From Paenibacillus tundrae (GTDB taxonomy: Bacteria > Bacillota > Bacilli > Paenibacillales > Paenibacillaceae), in the NCBI RefSeq assembly GCF_030812775.1, contig NZ_JAUSTI010000024.1:1-64000 (forward strand): a DNA stretch of 64,000 bases, given 5' to 3'. A model generated the notes under the pieces. It was not told the DNA's origin. It made no database searches and was given only the letters and a program-made list of their open reading frames with translations. Shown here one piece after another: positions 9,548-18,306 of this stretch. Position numbers and translations under genes: made by a program. Numbering within the stretch: the first letter of the stretch is position 1; each line of letters begins with the position of its first letter.

Positions 9548-11206
9548 ATGACGGCTTCTTTCTCAGCAATAAATCGTACGGAATATTTGCAAGACATGGC
9601 GAATGCACAATTTGACATCTTGGTCATTGGAGGTGGCATCACGGGGGCAGGTATTGCACTAGATGCAGCTTCTCGTGGATTGAAGACAGCCGTTGTGGAA
9701 ATGCAGGATTTTGCTGCGGGAACCTCTAGTCGCTCCACCAAGCTGGTTCATGGCGGTCTACGGTATTTGAAGCAGTTTGAAGTGAAGATGGTCGCTGAGG
9801 TAGGTCGTGAGCGAGCCGTCGTTTATGAAAATGGACCCCATGTGACCACACCGGAACCGATGTTGTTGCCGATCTATACGGCAGGTACTTTCGGTCGGTT
9901 CAGCACCTCCCTTGGATTGATGGTGTATGACCGATTGGCTGGGGTGAAGTATAGCGAACGGCGCAAGATGTTAAATGCCGGGGCAACAGCAGACATGGAG
10001 CCTTTATTGCGTAAAGAGGGACTGCTGGGCAGCGGACTTTACGTTGAATATCGCACAGATGATGCAAGGCTGACCATCGAGGTAATGAAGGAAGCGGTAC
10101 GTTATGGGGCACAGGCTGTGAACTATGTGAAGGCAGACGGATTCATGAAAGAAAACGGTCAGATCATCGGCATCCAAGCGACGGATCAGATTCATGGCCA
10201 GACCTATCAGCTTCGGGCAAGCAAGGTCATCAATGCTTCTGGGCCATGGGTGGATGAGCTGCGTAAGACGGATGGTTCACGTGAAGGCAAGACATTGCAG
10301 ATGACCAAAGGCATTCACTTAGTGTTCGACAGTTCACGATTTCCGTTAAGGCAGGCGGTTTATTTTGATACACCTGACGGACGGATGGTATTCGCGGTTC
10401 CACGAGATGGCAAAACTTATGTCGGCACAACAGACACTGTTTATACGGATGATCCGGCACATCCATTGATTTCTGAATCTGACCGAGACTACGTCATCCA
10501 TGCGATCAACGGTATGTTCCCTCAGATGAGCATTCGTGCAGAGGATGTAGAATCTGGCTGGGCAGGGGTGCGCCCGCTAATCCATGAAGAAGGTAAAGAT
10601 CCCTCTGAAATTTCTCGTAAAGACGAGGTTTGGGTATCGGCTTCAGGGCTAATTACGATTGCTGGAGGCAAATTAACGGGATATCGTAAAATGGCTGAAA
10701 TGGTCGTAGATTTGGCTGCCCGACAGTTGGAGAAGGAAACAGGTCAATCGATTAAGGTATGCTTGACCAAAAAGATGCCGATCTCCGGAGGCAATGTGGG
10801 TGGATCTGCTGGTTTCGAGTCCTATGCAGAACGTAAGATTAAGGATGGTGTTGCACTTGGGTTAGAGCGTCGTGCGGCTGAACGGCTGGCACGTACCTAT
10901 GGCTCGAATGTGGATGCTCTCTATGATCGGATGCCCGATCCACGAACGAAAGCCGAGTGGCATGGGTTACCACCGGAGCTGTTGTTAATGCTCAAGTATG
11001 CAATAGAAGAAGAAATGACTGTGACTCCTGCCGATTTCTTCGTAAGGAGAACGGGAGATTTATTTTTCCGTATTAACGAGGTCCGAGAGTGGAAGACCAC
11101 TGTTATTCGTTATATGAGCCAACGTTTATTGTGGACAGATGAACAGACGGAAGCATATAGGCAGGAACTGGACCGCTTGCTGCTGGAGGCATCTGGCAAA
11201 AAGTAA
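9548..11206 (+). CDS. glpD: Aerobic glycerol-3-phosphate dehydrogenase
   Basis: Membrane-associated FAD enzyme that oxidises glycerol-3-phosphate to dihydroxyacetone phosphate and passes electrons to quinone. The 552-residue length is typical. The FAD-binding Rossmann motif VIGGGITGAGIALDAASRG lies at about residues 27-45, SSRSTKLVHGGLRYLK follows near 62, and GTTDTVYTDDP and GLITIAGGKLTGYRKMA are family hallmarks. The ATG is preceded by GGGAGTG. With glpK upstream it completes glycerol catabolism to the glycolytic triose pool; the leader hairpin suggests induction by glycerol-3-phosphate. Confidence 0.96.
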   Translation: MTASFSAINRTEYLQDMANAQFDILVIGGGITGAGIALDAASRGLKTAVVEMQDFAAGTSSRSTKLVHGGLRYLKQFEVKMVAEVGRERAVVYENGPHVTTPEPMLLPIYTAGTFGRFSTSLGLMVYDRLAGVKYSERRKMLNAGATADMEPLLRKEGLLGSGLYVEYRTDDARLTIEVMKEAVRYGAQAVNYVKADGFMKENGQIIGIQATDQIHGQTYQLRASKVINASGPWVDELRKTDGSREGKTLQMTKGIHLVFDSSRFPLRQAVYFDTPDGRMVFAVPRDGKTYVGTTDTVYTDDPAHPLISESDRDYVIHAINGMFPQMSIRAEDVESGWAGVRPLIHEEGKDPSEISRKDEVWVSASGLITIAGGKLTGYRKMAEMVVDLAARQLEKETGQSIKVCLTKKMPISGGNVGGSAGFESYAERKIKDGVALGLERRAAERLARTYGSNVDALYDRMPDPRTKAEWHGLPPELLLMLKYAIEEEMTVTPADFFVRRTGDLFFRINEVREWKTTVIRYMSQRLLWTDEQTEAYRQELDRLLLEASGKK

Positions 11207-11273
11207 GGCAGGATTTCGACACTGGGGGTCGAATGGAACATGTAAGCGCGTAATTTAGAAAGGGGCTACATCC

Positions 11274-12278
11274 ATGACATTGCAGATCGGAATCATTGGA
11301 ACAGGCTGGTTCAGTAAGGTTCATGCAGATATTCTGGCAAGAATGGAAGGTGTACGTGTCGCTGCGGTTCTTGGCACAACACAAGAGAAAGCGGAGGCCA
11401 TGGCTTCCGTATATGATGCTGCTGGTTATGGTGAGCTAGAGCATATGTTAGATGGGGAAAAGCTAGATGCTGTCTACATCTGTGTGCCTCCAATGTCTCA
11501 TGGTTCAATAGAAGCTGAACTGATCCGTCGTAACATCCCATTCCTAGTAGAGAAACCACTCAGCACAGGCATGGATATCCCGAAACAAATCTTGTCACAG
11601 GTACAAAATACGGGATTACTAACTTCTGTAGGCTATCACTTCAGGTACCAGGAGGCAGCTCAGGTACTACGGGAAGCGATCCAAGAGCAGACAGTCGGTA
11701 TGGCGCTTGGACGCTGGATGGGCGGTATGCCTGGCGTGGCTTGGTGGCGTAGACAAGAGGGCTCTGGAGGACAATTCGTAGAACAGACGACACATATTGT
11801 GGATTTATTACGCTATTGCGCGGGTGAGGTGACTGAGGTGTATGCTGTTGCCGCTCAGCGTGTTATGCATGAGAAGCATGACCATGTTACGGTATCGGAT
11901 GTAGCTAATGTATCCATCAAGTTGCAGAGTGGTGCGATTGCCAGTATTGCGAATACTTGCTTACTGCCCGATGGTGAGGGCGGTGCAGGGTTGCAATTTT
12001 ACACAGAAGCAGGTGTGTGGGATTGGACACCGGAACGTCTTCTGCTTCCGAGTGCGGCTCGTCATGCCATGGCTGGACAGGAAATTCCAGCAGGGCATAA
12101 TCCATATGAACGGGAAAATGAAGCATTCATCCATGCTCTTCGCACAGGGGATCGTTCACGCATTCTTTCCGATTATGCAGATGCATGTCGCACCCAAGAG
12201 ATTACGACTGCAGCATTAGCGTCAGCTGAGTCTGGCTTGCCTGTGCAATTACAACCTTTGAAGGAGCTTTCTCATTAA
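11274..12278 (+). CDS. Gfo/Idh/MocA family NAD(P)-dependent oxidoreductase
   Basis: Predicted cytoplasmic dehydrogenase acting on a sugar or inositol-like compound. The N-terminal Rossmann fold has GIIGTGWFSKVHADIL at residues 6-21; VYICVPPMSHGSIEAELI and the conserved EKPLST motif (near residues 94-99) follow. The C-terminal alpha/beta domain contains GGQFVEQTTHIVDLLRY, which carries the usual substrate-site histidine. The 334 residues fit the family. It follows glpD by 67 nt with an AAAGGGG site and may be read through from it. The substrate is not predictable from sequence. Confidence 0.9.
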   Translation: MTLQIGIIGTGWFSKVHADILARMEGVRVAAVLGTTQEKAEAMASVYDAAGYGELEHMLDGEKLDAVYICVPPMSHGSIEAELIRRNIPFLVEKPLSTGMDIPKQILSQVQNTGLLTSVGYHFRYQEAAQVLREAIQEQTVGMALGRWMGGMPGVAWWRRQEGSGGQFVEQTTHIVDLLRYCAGEVTEVYAVAAQRVMHEKHDHVTVSDVANVSIKLQSGAIASIANTCLLPDGEGGAGLQFYTEAGVWDWTPERLLLPSAARHAMAGQEIPAGHNPYERENEAFIHALRTGDRSRILSDYADACRTQEITTAALASAESGLPVQLQPLKELSH

Positions 12279-12360
12279 AGCGCAGGTAGAACTCGTTAAA
12301 GTGTAATTCATATTCTTTGATTATTAATTAAGTTACATCTGTGAATATAAAGGTAATGAA

Positions 12361-12413
12361 AGACGCCTGACAGCGGAAGTGATCCGAGGATCTAGCCGCA
12401 GTCAGGCGTCTTT
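12361..12413. terminator. Bidirectional terminator between convergent genes
   Basis: AGACGCCTGAC (12361-12371) pairs with GTCAGGCGTCT (12401-12411), with a further inner stem. It separates the plus-strand oxidoreductase from the minus-strand HxlR gene. A short T run follows on the plus strand. Confidence 0.75.
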
Positions 12414-12504
12414 GTGTTACACATATTCATTCAGCCAATCACTAAGCAAACTCAATAACGATAATTGCTTTAACGGAAAAGCTGGCTTATCCCGCTGGAT
12501 GATG

Positions 12505-12828
12505 TTAACGTTTCAACCATTCAGAAGACCATCCGTAAATCTGGTCGATTACGGGCTCAATGGCTCTGCCTTTAGGTGTCAGCTCGTATTCAACCCGAGG
12601 AGGAATTTCAGGAAACATATGCCTTGTGACAATGCCTTCCGTCTCCATCTCTTTCAGACGCTCGGACAATAGTCGTCCGCTAATAGCCATCTCCGCTTCA
12701 AGCTCCGTAAACCGTTTAGGCCCAGATAAGAGTTGATACATGATCAACAGCACCCACTTCTTACCGATAATATCCATGGCTTGGGTGATCAGACAGGGAC
12801 TTGGCGACTTCACTTTTCTCAATTTCAA
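12505..12828 (-). CDS. HxlR-family winged-helix regulator
   Basis: DNA-binding repressor of about 107 residues. It carries the HxlR signature: CLITQAMDIIGKKWVLLIMYQL, then GPKRFTELEAEMAISGRLLSERLKEME as the helix-turn-helix region and PRVEYELTPKGRAI as the wing. A single cysteine near residue 12 sits where thiol-sensing members such as YodB and CatR have their redox cysteine, so quinone or oxidant sensing is possible. I prefer the TTG at 12828, seven nt after GAGGTG; a GTG at 12837 overlaps that site. It is divergent from doxX, the likely target. Confidence 0.86.
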   Translation of the reverse strand: MKLRKVKSPSPCLITQAMDIIGKKWVLLIMYQLLSGPKRFTELEAEMAISGRLLSERLKEMETEGIVTRHMFPEIPPRVEYELTPKGRAIEPVIDQIYGWSSEWLKR

Positions 12829-13228
12829 CGTGTTCACCTCGATTCAAGGAAGATAGATGACATAGTTCATGTATATAAAGAATTGGCTCTCTGCCACTCT
12901 AACCAAAATAAAGGACAATCAAGTCAACGCAAGTTACTACTAATAATACTGTAACATACCTTTTGTACGTATTATACACTATTTATCAAAAAATTACTTG
13001 ATTAAATAATCTTATTATTATATACTAACTTCATAAAAGTAAGTTAATGATTTTTAGTCTGTATTGTATGTATACATATAATTATGCTGTGATGTATCAC
13101 CTTTAGCTGAAGCGAAAGATAGAGTTACCTCGGTAACCTTTACATAGAATGAAGACGAAGAGATCTTTAGATTGAAGTACGATTAGTACAACATACAACA
13201 TGACATATTAAAACGGAGGAACATACAT
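12829..13228. other. hxlR-doxX divergent control region
   Basis: About 400 nt of AT-rich sequence between divergent genes. It holds the doxX promoter and operator (listed separately) and, nearer the regulator gene, GTTAC-N13-GTAAC at 12933-12955, a candidate autoregulatory site. The doxX transcript would have a leader near 195 nt, in which I see no clear fold. Confidence 0.5.
12998..13045 (+). promoter_or_regulatory. doxX promoter with HxlR-type operator
   Basis: TTGATT (12998-13003), a 17-nt spacer and TATACT (13021-13026) form a promoter. AACTTCATAAAAGTAAGTT (13027-13045) follows at once, with TAACTT and AAGTTA as inverted arms from 13026 to 13046. The arrangement copies that of ribA at 5954-6000. 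Confidence 0.65.
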
Positions 13229-13597
13229 ATGAAAATTTTAGGTTACATTTTATTGGTTGTGCTTGCAGGTATATTTGTAATGACAGGGTATAACAAGGTT
13301 GTGGGTGCGGATATGATGGTACAGACCTTTGATAGCTTCTCTTATCCAAAATGGACCATGTATCTGATCGGTGGCGTTGAGCTTCTGAGTGCCGTAGGAC
13401 TGTTAATTCCACGTATTCGGGTTCTGGCTGCCGGCTTGCTGACGTTTATACTGATCGGGGCTGTAGGGAGCCACTTGATCTATGGGCAATATGGAGCTAT
13501 TCCTTTCCCAGCGGTGCTGCTGGTAGCTAATATTGTTGTTCTGATTGTGAGTCTGCGTCAGATGGAAGATACGGATATTGAAGCGGTACAGGCGTAA
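13229..13597 (+). CDS. DoxX-family integral membrane protein
   Basis: About 122 residues with four predicted membrane helices, starting at an ATG after CGGAGGAACATA. The N-terminal ILLVVLAGIFVMTGYNKVVG segment and the central PKWTMYLIGGVELLSAVGLL are typical of the DoxX/DoxD-like family. In Firmicutes such proteins often accompany HxlR or MarR regulators and respond to quinones, thiol stress or antibiotics; the biochemical role is mostly unknown. The divergent HxlR gene and shared operator with ribA suggest a stress-inducible gene. Confidence 0.87.
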   Translation: MKILGYILLVVLAGIFVMTGYNKVVGADMMVQTFDSFSYPKWTMYLIGGVELLSAVGLLIPRIRVLAAGLLTFILIGAVGSHLIYGQYGAIPFPAVLLVANIVVLIVSLRQMEDTDIEAVQA

Positions 13598-13637
13598 CCT
13601 TCGGTTGCAATTGTGCAATGATTATGTGCAATAAGTT

Positions 13638-13675
13638 AAGAGGATCACTGTTCATACGACGGGATCCTCTTTTTT
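13638..13675 (+). terminator. Rho-independent terminator after doxX
   Basis: AAGAGGATC (13638-13646) pairs with GATCCTCTT (13663-13671), followed by a T run. Confidence 0.85.
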
Positions 13676-13683
13676 GTGCGCGC

Positions 13684-13717
13684 AAAAAAAAAGAACCCAC
13701 AGTAATCAACGGGTTCT
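13684..13717 (-). terminator. Terminator of the AbrB-like gene
   Basis: On the minus strand AGAACCC and GGGTTCT pair and are followed by nine T residues (the A run at 13684-13692). Confidence 0.8.
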
Positions 13718-13809
13718 CTTGCAGCGGGCTTTCGAAATCGGAAGGTCTCCAAACAATATTAATAAATATGCATTATATTTAGTGCAGAATCAAAAAAATA
13801 TACAACCTC

Positions 13810-14328
13810 TTATAGCAGTTTCTTGAGCTGAGAGACGCGCCCTTGGCTAATGCCTAACTTCTCGGCAATTTGCTGTTGGGCTAAACCTGGATTCTGTTCA
13901 ACAATTTCCTTCATTTGTTGCAGCATACGTGCCGTTTTTGGACGAAGATCCGGGTATTCGGTTCCTGTAGCTGCTTGGCCTTCTTCCCATTCCGAAGATG
14001 AGTTAGTAGCGGGTTTGCCAGCAGGACGCTCCACGGGTGCAGGAGCCTGTTTAGTCTGAGGTACGAACCAGTCGGGAGTGTCATCTGGGTGCTTTAATTG
14101 AATTGCACAAGTCCGGCAGATGAATTGCTCTTTGAAATACATTTCCGTATCCACGTCACCGCAAAAAATACACAATGTTGATTTGTACTTTCTCAAAATC
14201 AACTCTTTCCCTTCAATGAAAAACTCGAGAGGATCGCCGATATGGATTTCCATCGTATCCCGCATTTCTTTGGGAAGGACAATTCGTCCAAGGCGGTCCA
14301 GAGATCTCTTCATTCCGGTTCTTTTCAT
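13810..14328 (-). CDS. AbrB/SpoVT-type regulator with zinc motif and C-terminal HTH
   Basis: About 172 residues in three parts. Residues 1-48 match the swapped-hairpin AbrB DNA-binding fold (RSLDRLGRIVLPKEMRDTM then GKELILRKYK). Residues 52-77 have CIFCG and CRTC, a likely zinc knuckle. After a Pro/Ala-rich linker (about 88-125), residues 130-172 form a helix-turn-helix (QQQIAEKLGISQGRVSQLKKLL). AbrB-type proteins are transition-state or sporulation regulators. The first two parts are known together, while the third is an uncommon addition. It stands alone on the minus strand with its own terminator; targets are unknown. Confidence 0.85.
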   Translation of the reverse strand: MKRTGMKRSLDRLGRIVLPKEMRDTMEIHIGDPLEFFIEGKELILRKYKSTLCIFCGDVDTEMYFKEQFICRTCAIQLKHPDDTPDWFVPQTKQAPAPVERPAGKPATNSSSEWEEGQAATGTEYPDLRPKTARMLQQMKEIVEQNPGLAQQQIAEKLGISQGRVSQLKKLL

Positions 14329-14433
14329 CGCATCTCCCCCGCAATATTAGCAATTAAAACCTGTCCTTATTGTAAGGAAGAAAGGGCTTTAATACAACAA
14401 TAATATTTCAAAAAATAGGGATAATTCCATCTA

Positions 14434-15114
14434 TTATGGGAAAATAAGACTGGAAAGAATAGGCGCAACGGCTAAAGTGAACAATGCGGCCAGCACCATG
14501 GAGATACTTGATATGGTTCCAGTCAACGAACTAAGCTCAAATGCCTTCGAGGTTCCCGTTCCATGGGCACCGGTTCCAAGGAGTGTTCCACGAGCAATTT
14601 CTCCATCAATGCGAAGCATTTTAACAATGGAAGGTCCCATAATCGCGCCAAGCAGCCCTGTGATAATCACAAATACGGCGGTCACTGCCGGAATTCCACC
14701 AATGGTAGCCGAGACATTCATGGCAATCGGTGTGGTGATGGATCTTGGGATAAGGCTATGCACCAGCCCGGGATCAAGACGCATCCATTTGGCGAGCAGA
14801 GCAGAAGAGAGAACGGCAACGACAGAGCCTGTCATGACACTGAAGACAATCTCAGAAATATGTTTTTTGAGAATATGGAAAAAGGTATAGAGCGGAACCG
14901 CAAAGGCAACCGTTGCAGGCTGTAATAATAAACTGAGCCACTTACCACCACTACTGTAGGCGGCATAATCTGTGCCGGTTGCAAGCAGTACACCAACGAC
15001 GAGAAGAGGCGTAATGAGCAGTGGAGACAGATAAACTTTGGGCAGGCTGCGATACATTCGTTTGGCAACCCAGTAAATTCCGACAGTTAACAGCAAGCAG
15101 AGGAATCCAATCAT
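14434..15114 (-). CDS. lrgB: LrgB/CidB-family membrane protein
   Basis: Integral membrane protein of 226 residues with about six or seven helices, partner of the LrgA/CidA holin-like protein. Family marks include SLIPRSITTPIAMNVS, GGIPAVTAVFVIITG and LLGTGAHGTGTSKAFE. Such pairs affect murein hydrolase activity and lysis, and in B. subtilis the PftA/PftB (YsbAB) type pair takes up pyruvate. The ATG overlaps the stop of lrgA by four nt, so translation is coupled. A LysR gene is divergent from the pair. Confidence 0.9.
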   Translation of the reverse strand: MIGFLCLLLTVGIYWVAKRMYRSLPKVYLSPLLITPLLVVGVLLATGTDYAAYSSGGKWLSLLLQPATVAFAVPLYTFFHILKKHISEIVFSVMTGSVVAVLSSALLAKWMRLDPGLVHSLIPRSITTPIAMNVSATIGGIPAVTAVFVIITGLLGAIMGPSIVKMLRIDGEIARGTLLGTGAHGTGTSKAFELSSLTGTISSISMVLAALFTLAVAPILSSLIFP

Positions 15115-15482
15115 CCCGTGTGACGCTCCTTTCGTTTAGCAATTCGAGTGGCAACGAGGCCTGTGCAGACCATGACCAGAAATGTGCTAAGCAGTACGAT
15201 AAATAAAATTTGCAATCCATCATGCTCTAACATAGGCATGTAATTCATAATTCCAACGGCGGAAGGTATGAAGAACAAAAGTAGCTCACCCAGCAACCAG
15301 GCGGCTCCGACCTCGATCCAGCGCAGTTTCACAACTCCGGTCTGAAGCAGCAGGAAGAGGACAACCATACCAAGGATTGAGCCGGGTATAGGCAGATGGA
15401 GAGCACCAGCAAGCTGGTTCATGAGCAGTGAGAAGGCCATCAAGATGGCAACTTGGAGAATACCGAGGCCCCATTTCTTCAC
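15111..15482 (-). CDS. lrgA: CidA/LrgA-family holin-like protein
   Basis: About 123 residues with four predicted helices and the family segment HLPIPGSILGMVVLFLLL near residues 29-46. It begins at a GTG seven nt after AAGGAGGG and overlaps lrgB by four nt. The pair forms a membrane complex linked to autolysis, overflow metabolism or pyruvate transport. Whether it acts as the Cid (holin) or Lrg (antiholin) version cannot be told from sequence. Confidence 0.88.
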   Translation of the reverse strand: MKKWGLGILQVAILMAFSLLMNQLAGALHLPIPGSILGMVVLFLLLQTGVVKLRWIEVGAAWLLGELLLFFIPSAVGIMNYMPMLEHDGLQILFIVLLSTFLVMVCTGLVATRIAKRKERHTG

Positions 15483-15646
15483 ATGAATCCCTCCTTATAT
15501 GATCAACGTGGGTGCATTCGTATTCTTATGAAAATAAATGAAACATGACTTGATATCACAAATTTTACATTGCATTCTTTCATGAGTAAAATGCATATTA
15601 AGAATGTTTTCTATTCCATTTATCTATGAGAGGCTGGAATCAGACG

Positions 15647-16531
15647 ATGGATATCCGCCATTTGCAATATTTTCTTGAGGTTGCTCGGCAACAGAGCTTC
15701 ACCAAAGCCGCTGAAGTCTTGTTCATTACACAACCGACAATTAGTAAAACGGTCAAAAGCTTAGAAGATGAATTAGGTGTAACCCTGCTGGATCGCTATG
15801 GCAAAAAGGTTCAACTGACAGATGCGGGTCATGTTTTTTTCCGTCAGGCCGTGGAGATTGAGAAGTCGTTCCGCAGTCTATCGTCCGAATTAGACGATCT
15901 GATGAACCTGAAGAAGGGACATTTGCGGATTGGACTACCGCCGATGGTTGGATCCAGCTTTTTCCCGATGATTATTGGTGAATTCCACAAAGCATATCCG
16001 CAAGTAAGTATTCAATTATTCGAAGACGGAGCGAAAAAGGTTGAGGCTGACGTAATAAGCGGTGCACTTGATATCGGGGTGGCTGTATTGCCTACGATGG
16101 ATGAGGTTTTGGATCATTTTGTGTTTGTGAAAGAGAAGCTGAATCTGTTGGTGCATCCTACACACCCACTTGCGGGTCAACCATCGGTTGCACTTCGTGA
16201 ACTGGAACAGGACGCATTTGTGTTGTTCCGAGAGGATTTTGCGTTACATGATCGCATTATTGCCGCTTGTCAGGATGCGGGCTTTCAGCCACGGGTTGTC
16301 TATGAAAGCTCCCAGTGGGATCTACTCAGTGCGATGGTGGCAGCCAACCTGGGCGTAGCACTGCTGCCTGAGACCATCTGCCGAGAGGTCGATCATATGC
16401 GTGTTCGAATCATCCCCGTGACGGAGCCTGTGATCCCATGGCAGCTTGGCATGATCTGGCGGAAGGATCGGTATCTTTCTTTTGCCACGAGGGAGTGGAT
16501 TGGGTTCACAAAGTCTATGCTGAATAAGTAG
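15647..16531 (+). CDS. LysR-family regulator, CidR-like
   Basis: About 294 residues. The N-terminal winged helix is classic (MDIRHLQYFLEVARQQSFTK, then AAEVLFITQPTISKTVKSLE), followed by a periplasmic-binding-protein-like effector domain with LRIGLPPMVGSSFFP and LLVHPTHPLA. The start at 15647 matches the usual LysR N-terminus; an upstream ATG at 15626 lacks a ribosome site. It is divergent from lrgA-lrgB, as cidR is from cidAB in Bacillus and Staphylococcus, where it answers to acetate or pyruvate overflow. Confidence 0.88.
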   Translation: MDIRHLQYFLEVARQQSFTKAAEVLFITQPTISKTVKSLEDELGVTLLDRYGKKVQLTDAGHVFFRQAVEIEKSFRSLSSELDDLMNLKKGHLRIGLPPMVGSSFFPMIIGEFHKAYPQVSIQLFEDGAKKVEADVISGALDIGVAVLPTMDEVLDHFVFVKEKLNLLVHPTHPLAGQPSVALRELEQDAFVLFREDFALHDRIIAACQDAGFQPRVVYESSQWDLLSAMVAANLGVALLPETICREVDHMRVRIIPVTEPVIPWQLGMIWRKDRYLSFATREWIGFTKSMLNK

Positions 16532-16631
16532 GGCGCTCGTACAAATCAAAATAGAAATTAGGGCATTTCGTTGTTACAATGAGAGCAGAATAGAATCCAA
16601 ATCATAATACCCTCAGCAGCGTCAATTAAGG

Positions 16632-16671
16632 CTAGCTATAGATCAAAGTGGTTCAGTTTGTTTATAGCTAG
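16632..16671 (+). promoter_or_regulatory. Inverted repeat in the nitrilase gene leader
   Basis: CTAGCTATA (16632-16640) and TATAGCTAG (16663-16671) are perfect 9-nt inverted arms about 60 nt before the start. It could be an operator or a leader hairpin; there is no T tract. Confidence 0.4.
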
Positions 16672-16732
16672 GTGCATCACACTTATGTTGATACGTTATG
16701 AAATGGATTTAACTAATCTTGGAGGTGGCGTC

Positions 16733-17590
16733 ATGAAACTGCGGGTATCCGCTGTACAGTATCAATTACAGACCATTGGCTCGTTTGAGCAGTTCGCTGC
16801 ACAGGCAGAGCATTACATACGGACAGCTGACGAATTCGGAACCGAATTTGTGCTGTTTCCCGAATTTTTCACCACCCAATTAATGTCCATTGGGGACGAA
16901 CAAGGAAATGCATTAACGATTGAGGATCTACCAAGCTTTACAGAGCAATATGAGCAACTGTTCACGTCGCTCGCTGCCAAATATGGCATGCATCTGATCG
17001 GCGGAACACACGTTATCCGTCGTGAAGGTAAGCTATATAACACGGCTCACATGTTCTATCCAGATGGTCGTATCGCCCGCCAGGCGAAGATTCATATTAC
17101 GCCAACAGAAGTGGAAGAGTGGAATATGGCTGCTGGAGATGGACTTGAAGTGTTCGACACGGATAAAGGTCGCATTGCGATGCTAACCTGTTACGATATC
17201 GAATTCCCAGAGATCGTGCGTATGGCTAAGGCGAAGGGTGCCGATGTGATTTTCTGTCCTTCCTGCACGGACGATCGTCATGGATTCTACCGTGTGCGTT
17301 ATACAAGTCATGCTCGTGCGGTAGAGAACCAAGTCTATGTGGTGCTGACTGGAACGGTGGGTAATCTGCCAACGGTAGACTTCATGCGTGCCAACTATGG
17401 ACAAGCTGCAATCATTACACCGAACGATGTACCTTTCCCACCACGCGGCATTCTGGCTGAAGGTGAGATCAATAACGATATGATCGTAACCGCTGATCTG
17501 GATCTTGATTTGCTGTATGAGGTACGTGAGCGTGGCTCAGTAACCACGTGGCGTGACCGCCGTACAGATCTGTACACCGATTGGGAATAG
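16733..17590 (+). CDS. Carbon-nitrogen hydrolase (nitrilase superfamily)
   Basis: Predicted amidase or nitrilase of 285 residues. The catalytic triad is visible: Glu in LFPEFFTTQ near residue 44, Lys in RQAKIHITPTE near 120, and Cys in LTCYDIEFPE near 154. The ATG at 16733 follows GGAGGTGGCGTC; earlier in-frame ATGs from 16658 are unsupported. A GNAT gene follows 33 nt later. In B. subtilis YhcX these two domains are one polypeptide (GNAT then hydrolase); here they are separate genes in reverse order. The substrate is unknown. Confidence 0.88.
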   Translation: MKLRVSAVQYQLQTIGSFEQFAAQAEHYIRTADEFGTEFVLFPEFFTTQLMSIGDEQGNALTIEDLPSFTEQYEQLFTSLAAKYGMHLIGGTHVIRREGKLYNTAHMFYPDGRIARQAKIHITPTEVEEWNMAAGDGLEVFDTDKGRIAMLTCYDIEFPEIVRMAKAKGADVIFCPSCTDDRHGFYRVRYTSHARAVENQVYVVLTGTVGNLPTVDFMRANYGQAAIITPNDVPFPPRGILAEGEINNDMIVTADLDLDLLYEVRERGSVTTWRDRRTDLYTDWE

Positions 17591-17622
17591 ATTGAACTGC
17601 CTGAGAGGAGGAATCGGTCAGC

Positions 17623-18306
17623 ATGTATAACAAAGAAATACGAATCACCGGCCCGGATCGCCAGCGTAAGCCGGTGAGAGCGGTCATTCGTACTTATGCG
17701 GAAGCGGACTTTGATGAATTGATCCGTATTCAGGCAGAGAGCTTCCCTCCACCCTACCCGGAGGAGCTGCTCTGGAACCATGAACAACTGGCGAGTCATG
17801 TTGCGCATTATGCGGACGGAGCCATCTGTATTGAAGTGGATGGAGAACTTGCAGGATCCATGACGTCACTTCGAATGCAATGGAACCCGGCTCAACCAGT
17901 TAATCATTCGTGGACTGAAGTAACAGATGATGGTTATATCCGTAATCATCAGCCCGATGGTAATACGTTGTACATCGTGGATCTGTGCGTTCGTCCCAAG
18001 TATCGCAAATGGGGGCTTGCCCAGTTAATGATGCAGGCGATGTATCAATTGGTTATTCATCAAGGGATGGAGCGACTGCTCGGTGCTGGTAGAATGCCGG
18101 GATACCATCTCGTGGCAGAGCAGATGTCTGCTGAGCAATATTTGGAGCAAGTCGTTGCAGGGGAACTGCATGATCCCGTGATATCTTTCCTGCTCCGTTG
18201 TGGACGGATGCCGGTAGGTGTCACTGCTAACTATCTGGATGATGAAGAGTCCTGTGATTACGCCGCATTAATGGAATGGAGCAACCCATTTATAGAGGTT
18301 GTTTAA
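17623..18306 (+). CDS. GNAT-family N-acetyltransferase
   Basis: About 227 residues, probably an acetyl-CoA-dependent N-acetyltransferase. The core includes DLCVRPKYRKWGLAQLMMQAMY near residues 122-143, the acetyl-CoA binding loop region. An unusual arginine-rich N-terminus precedes the fold. AGAGGAGG supports the ATG. It resembles the GNAT half of YhcX-like proteins, so it may work with the hydrolase 33 nt upstream. The last codons and the stop lie inside a copy of the repeat also found at 48167, so the original C-terminus may have been replaced. Confidence 0.82.
   Translation: MYNKEIRITGPDRQRKPVRAVIRTYAEADFDELIRIQAESFPPPYPEELLWNHEQLASHVAHYADGAICIEVDGELAGSMTSLRMQWNPAQPVNHSWTEVTDDGYIRNHQPDGNTLYIVDLCVRPKYRKWGLAQLMMQAMYQLVIHQGMERLLGAGRMPGYHLVAEQMSAEQYLEQVVAGELHDPVISFLLRCGRMPVGVTANYLDDEESCDYAALMEWSNPFIEVV

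Noticed and set aside
12379..12672. 97-codon plus frame starting in a terminator
   Set aside because: Begins inside the hairpin at 12361-12413 and then mirrors the HxlR gene.
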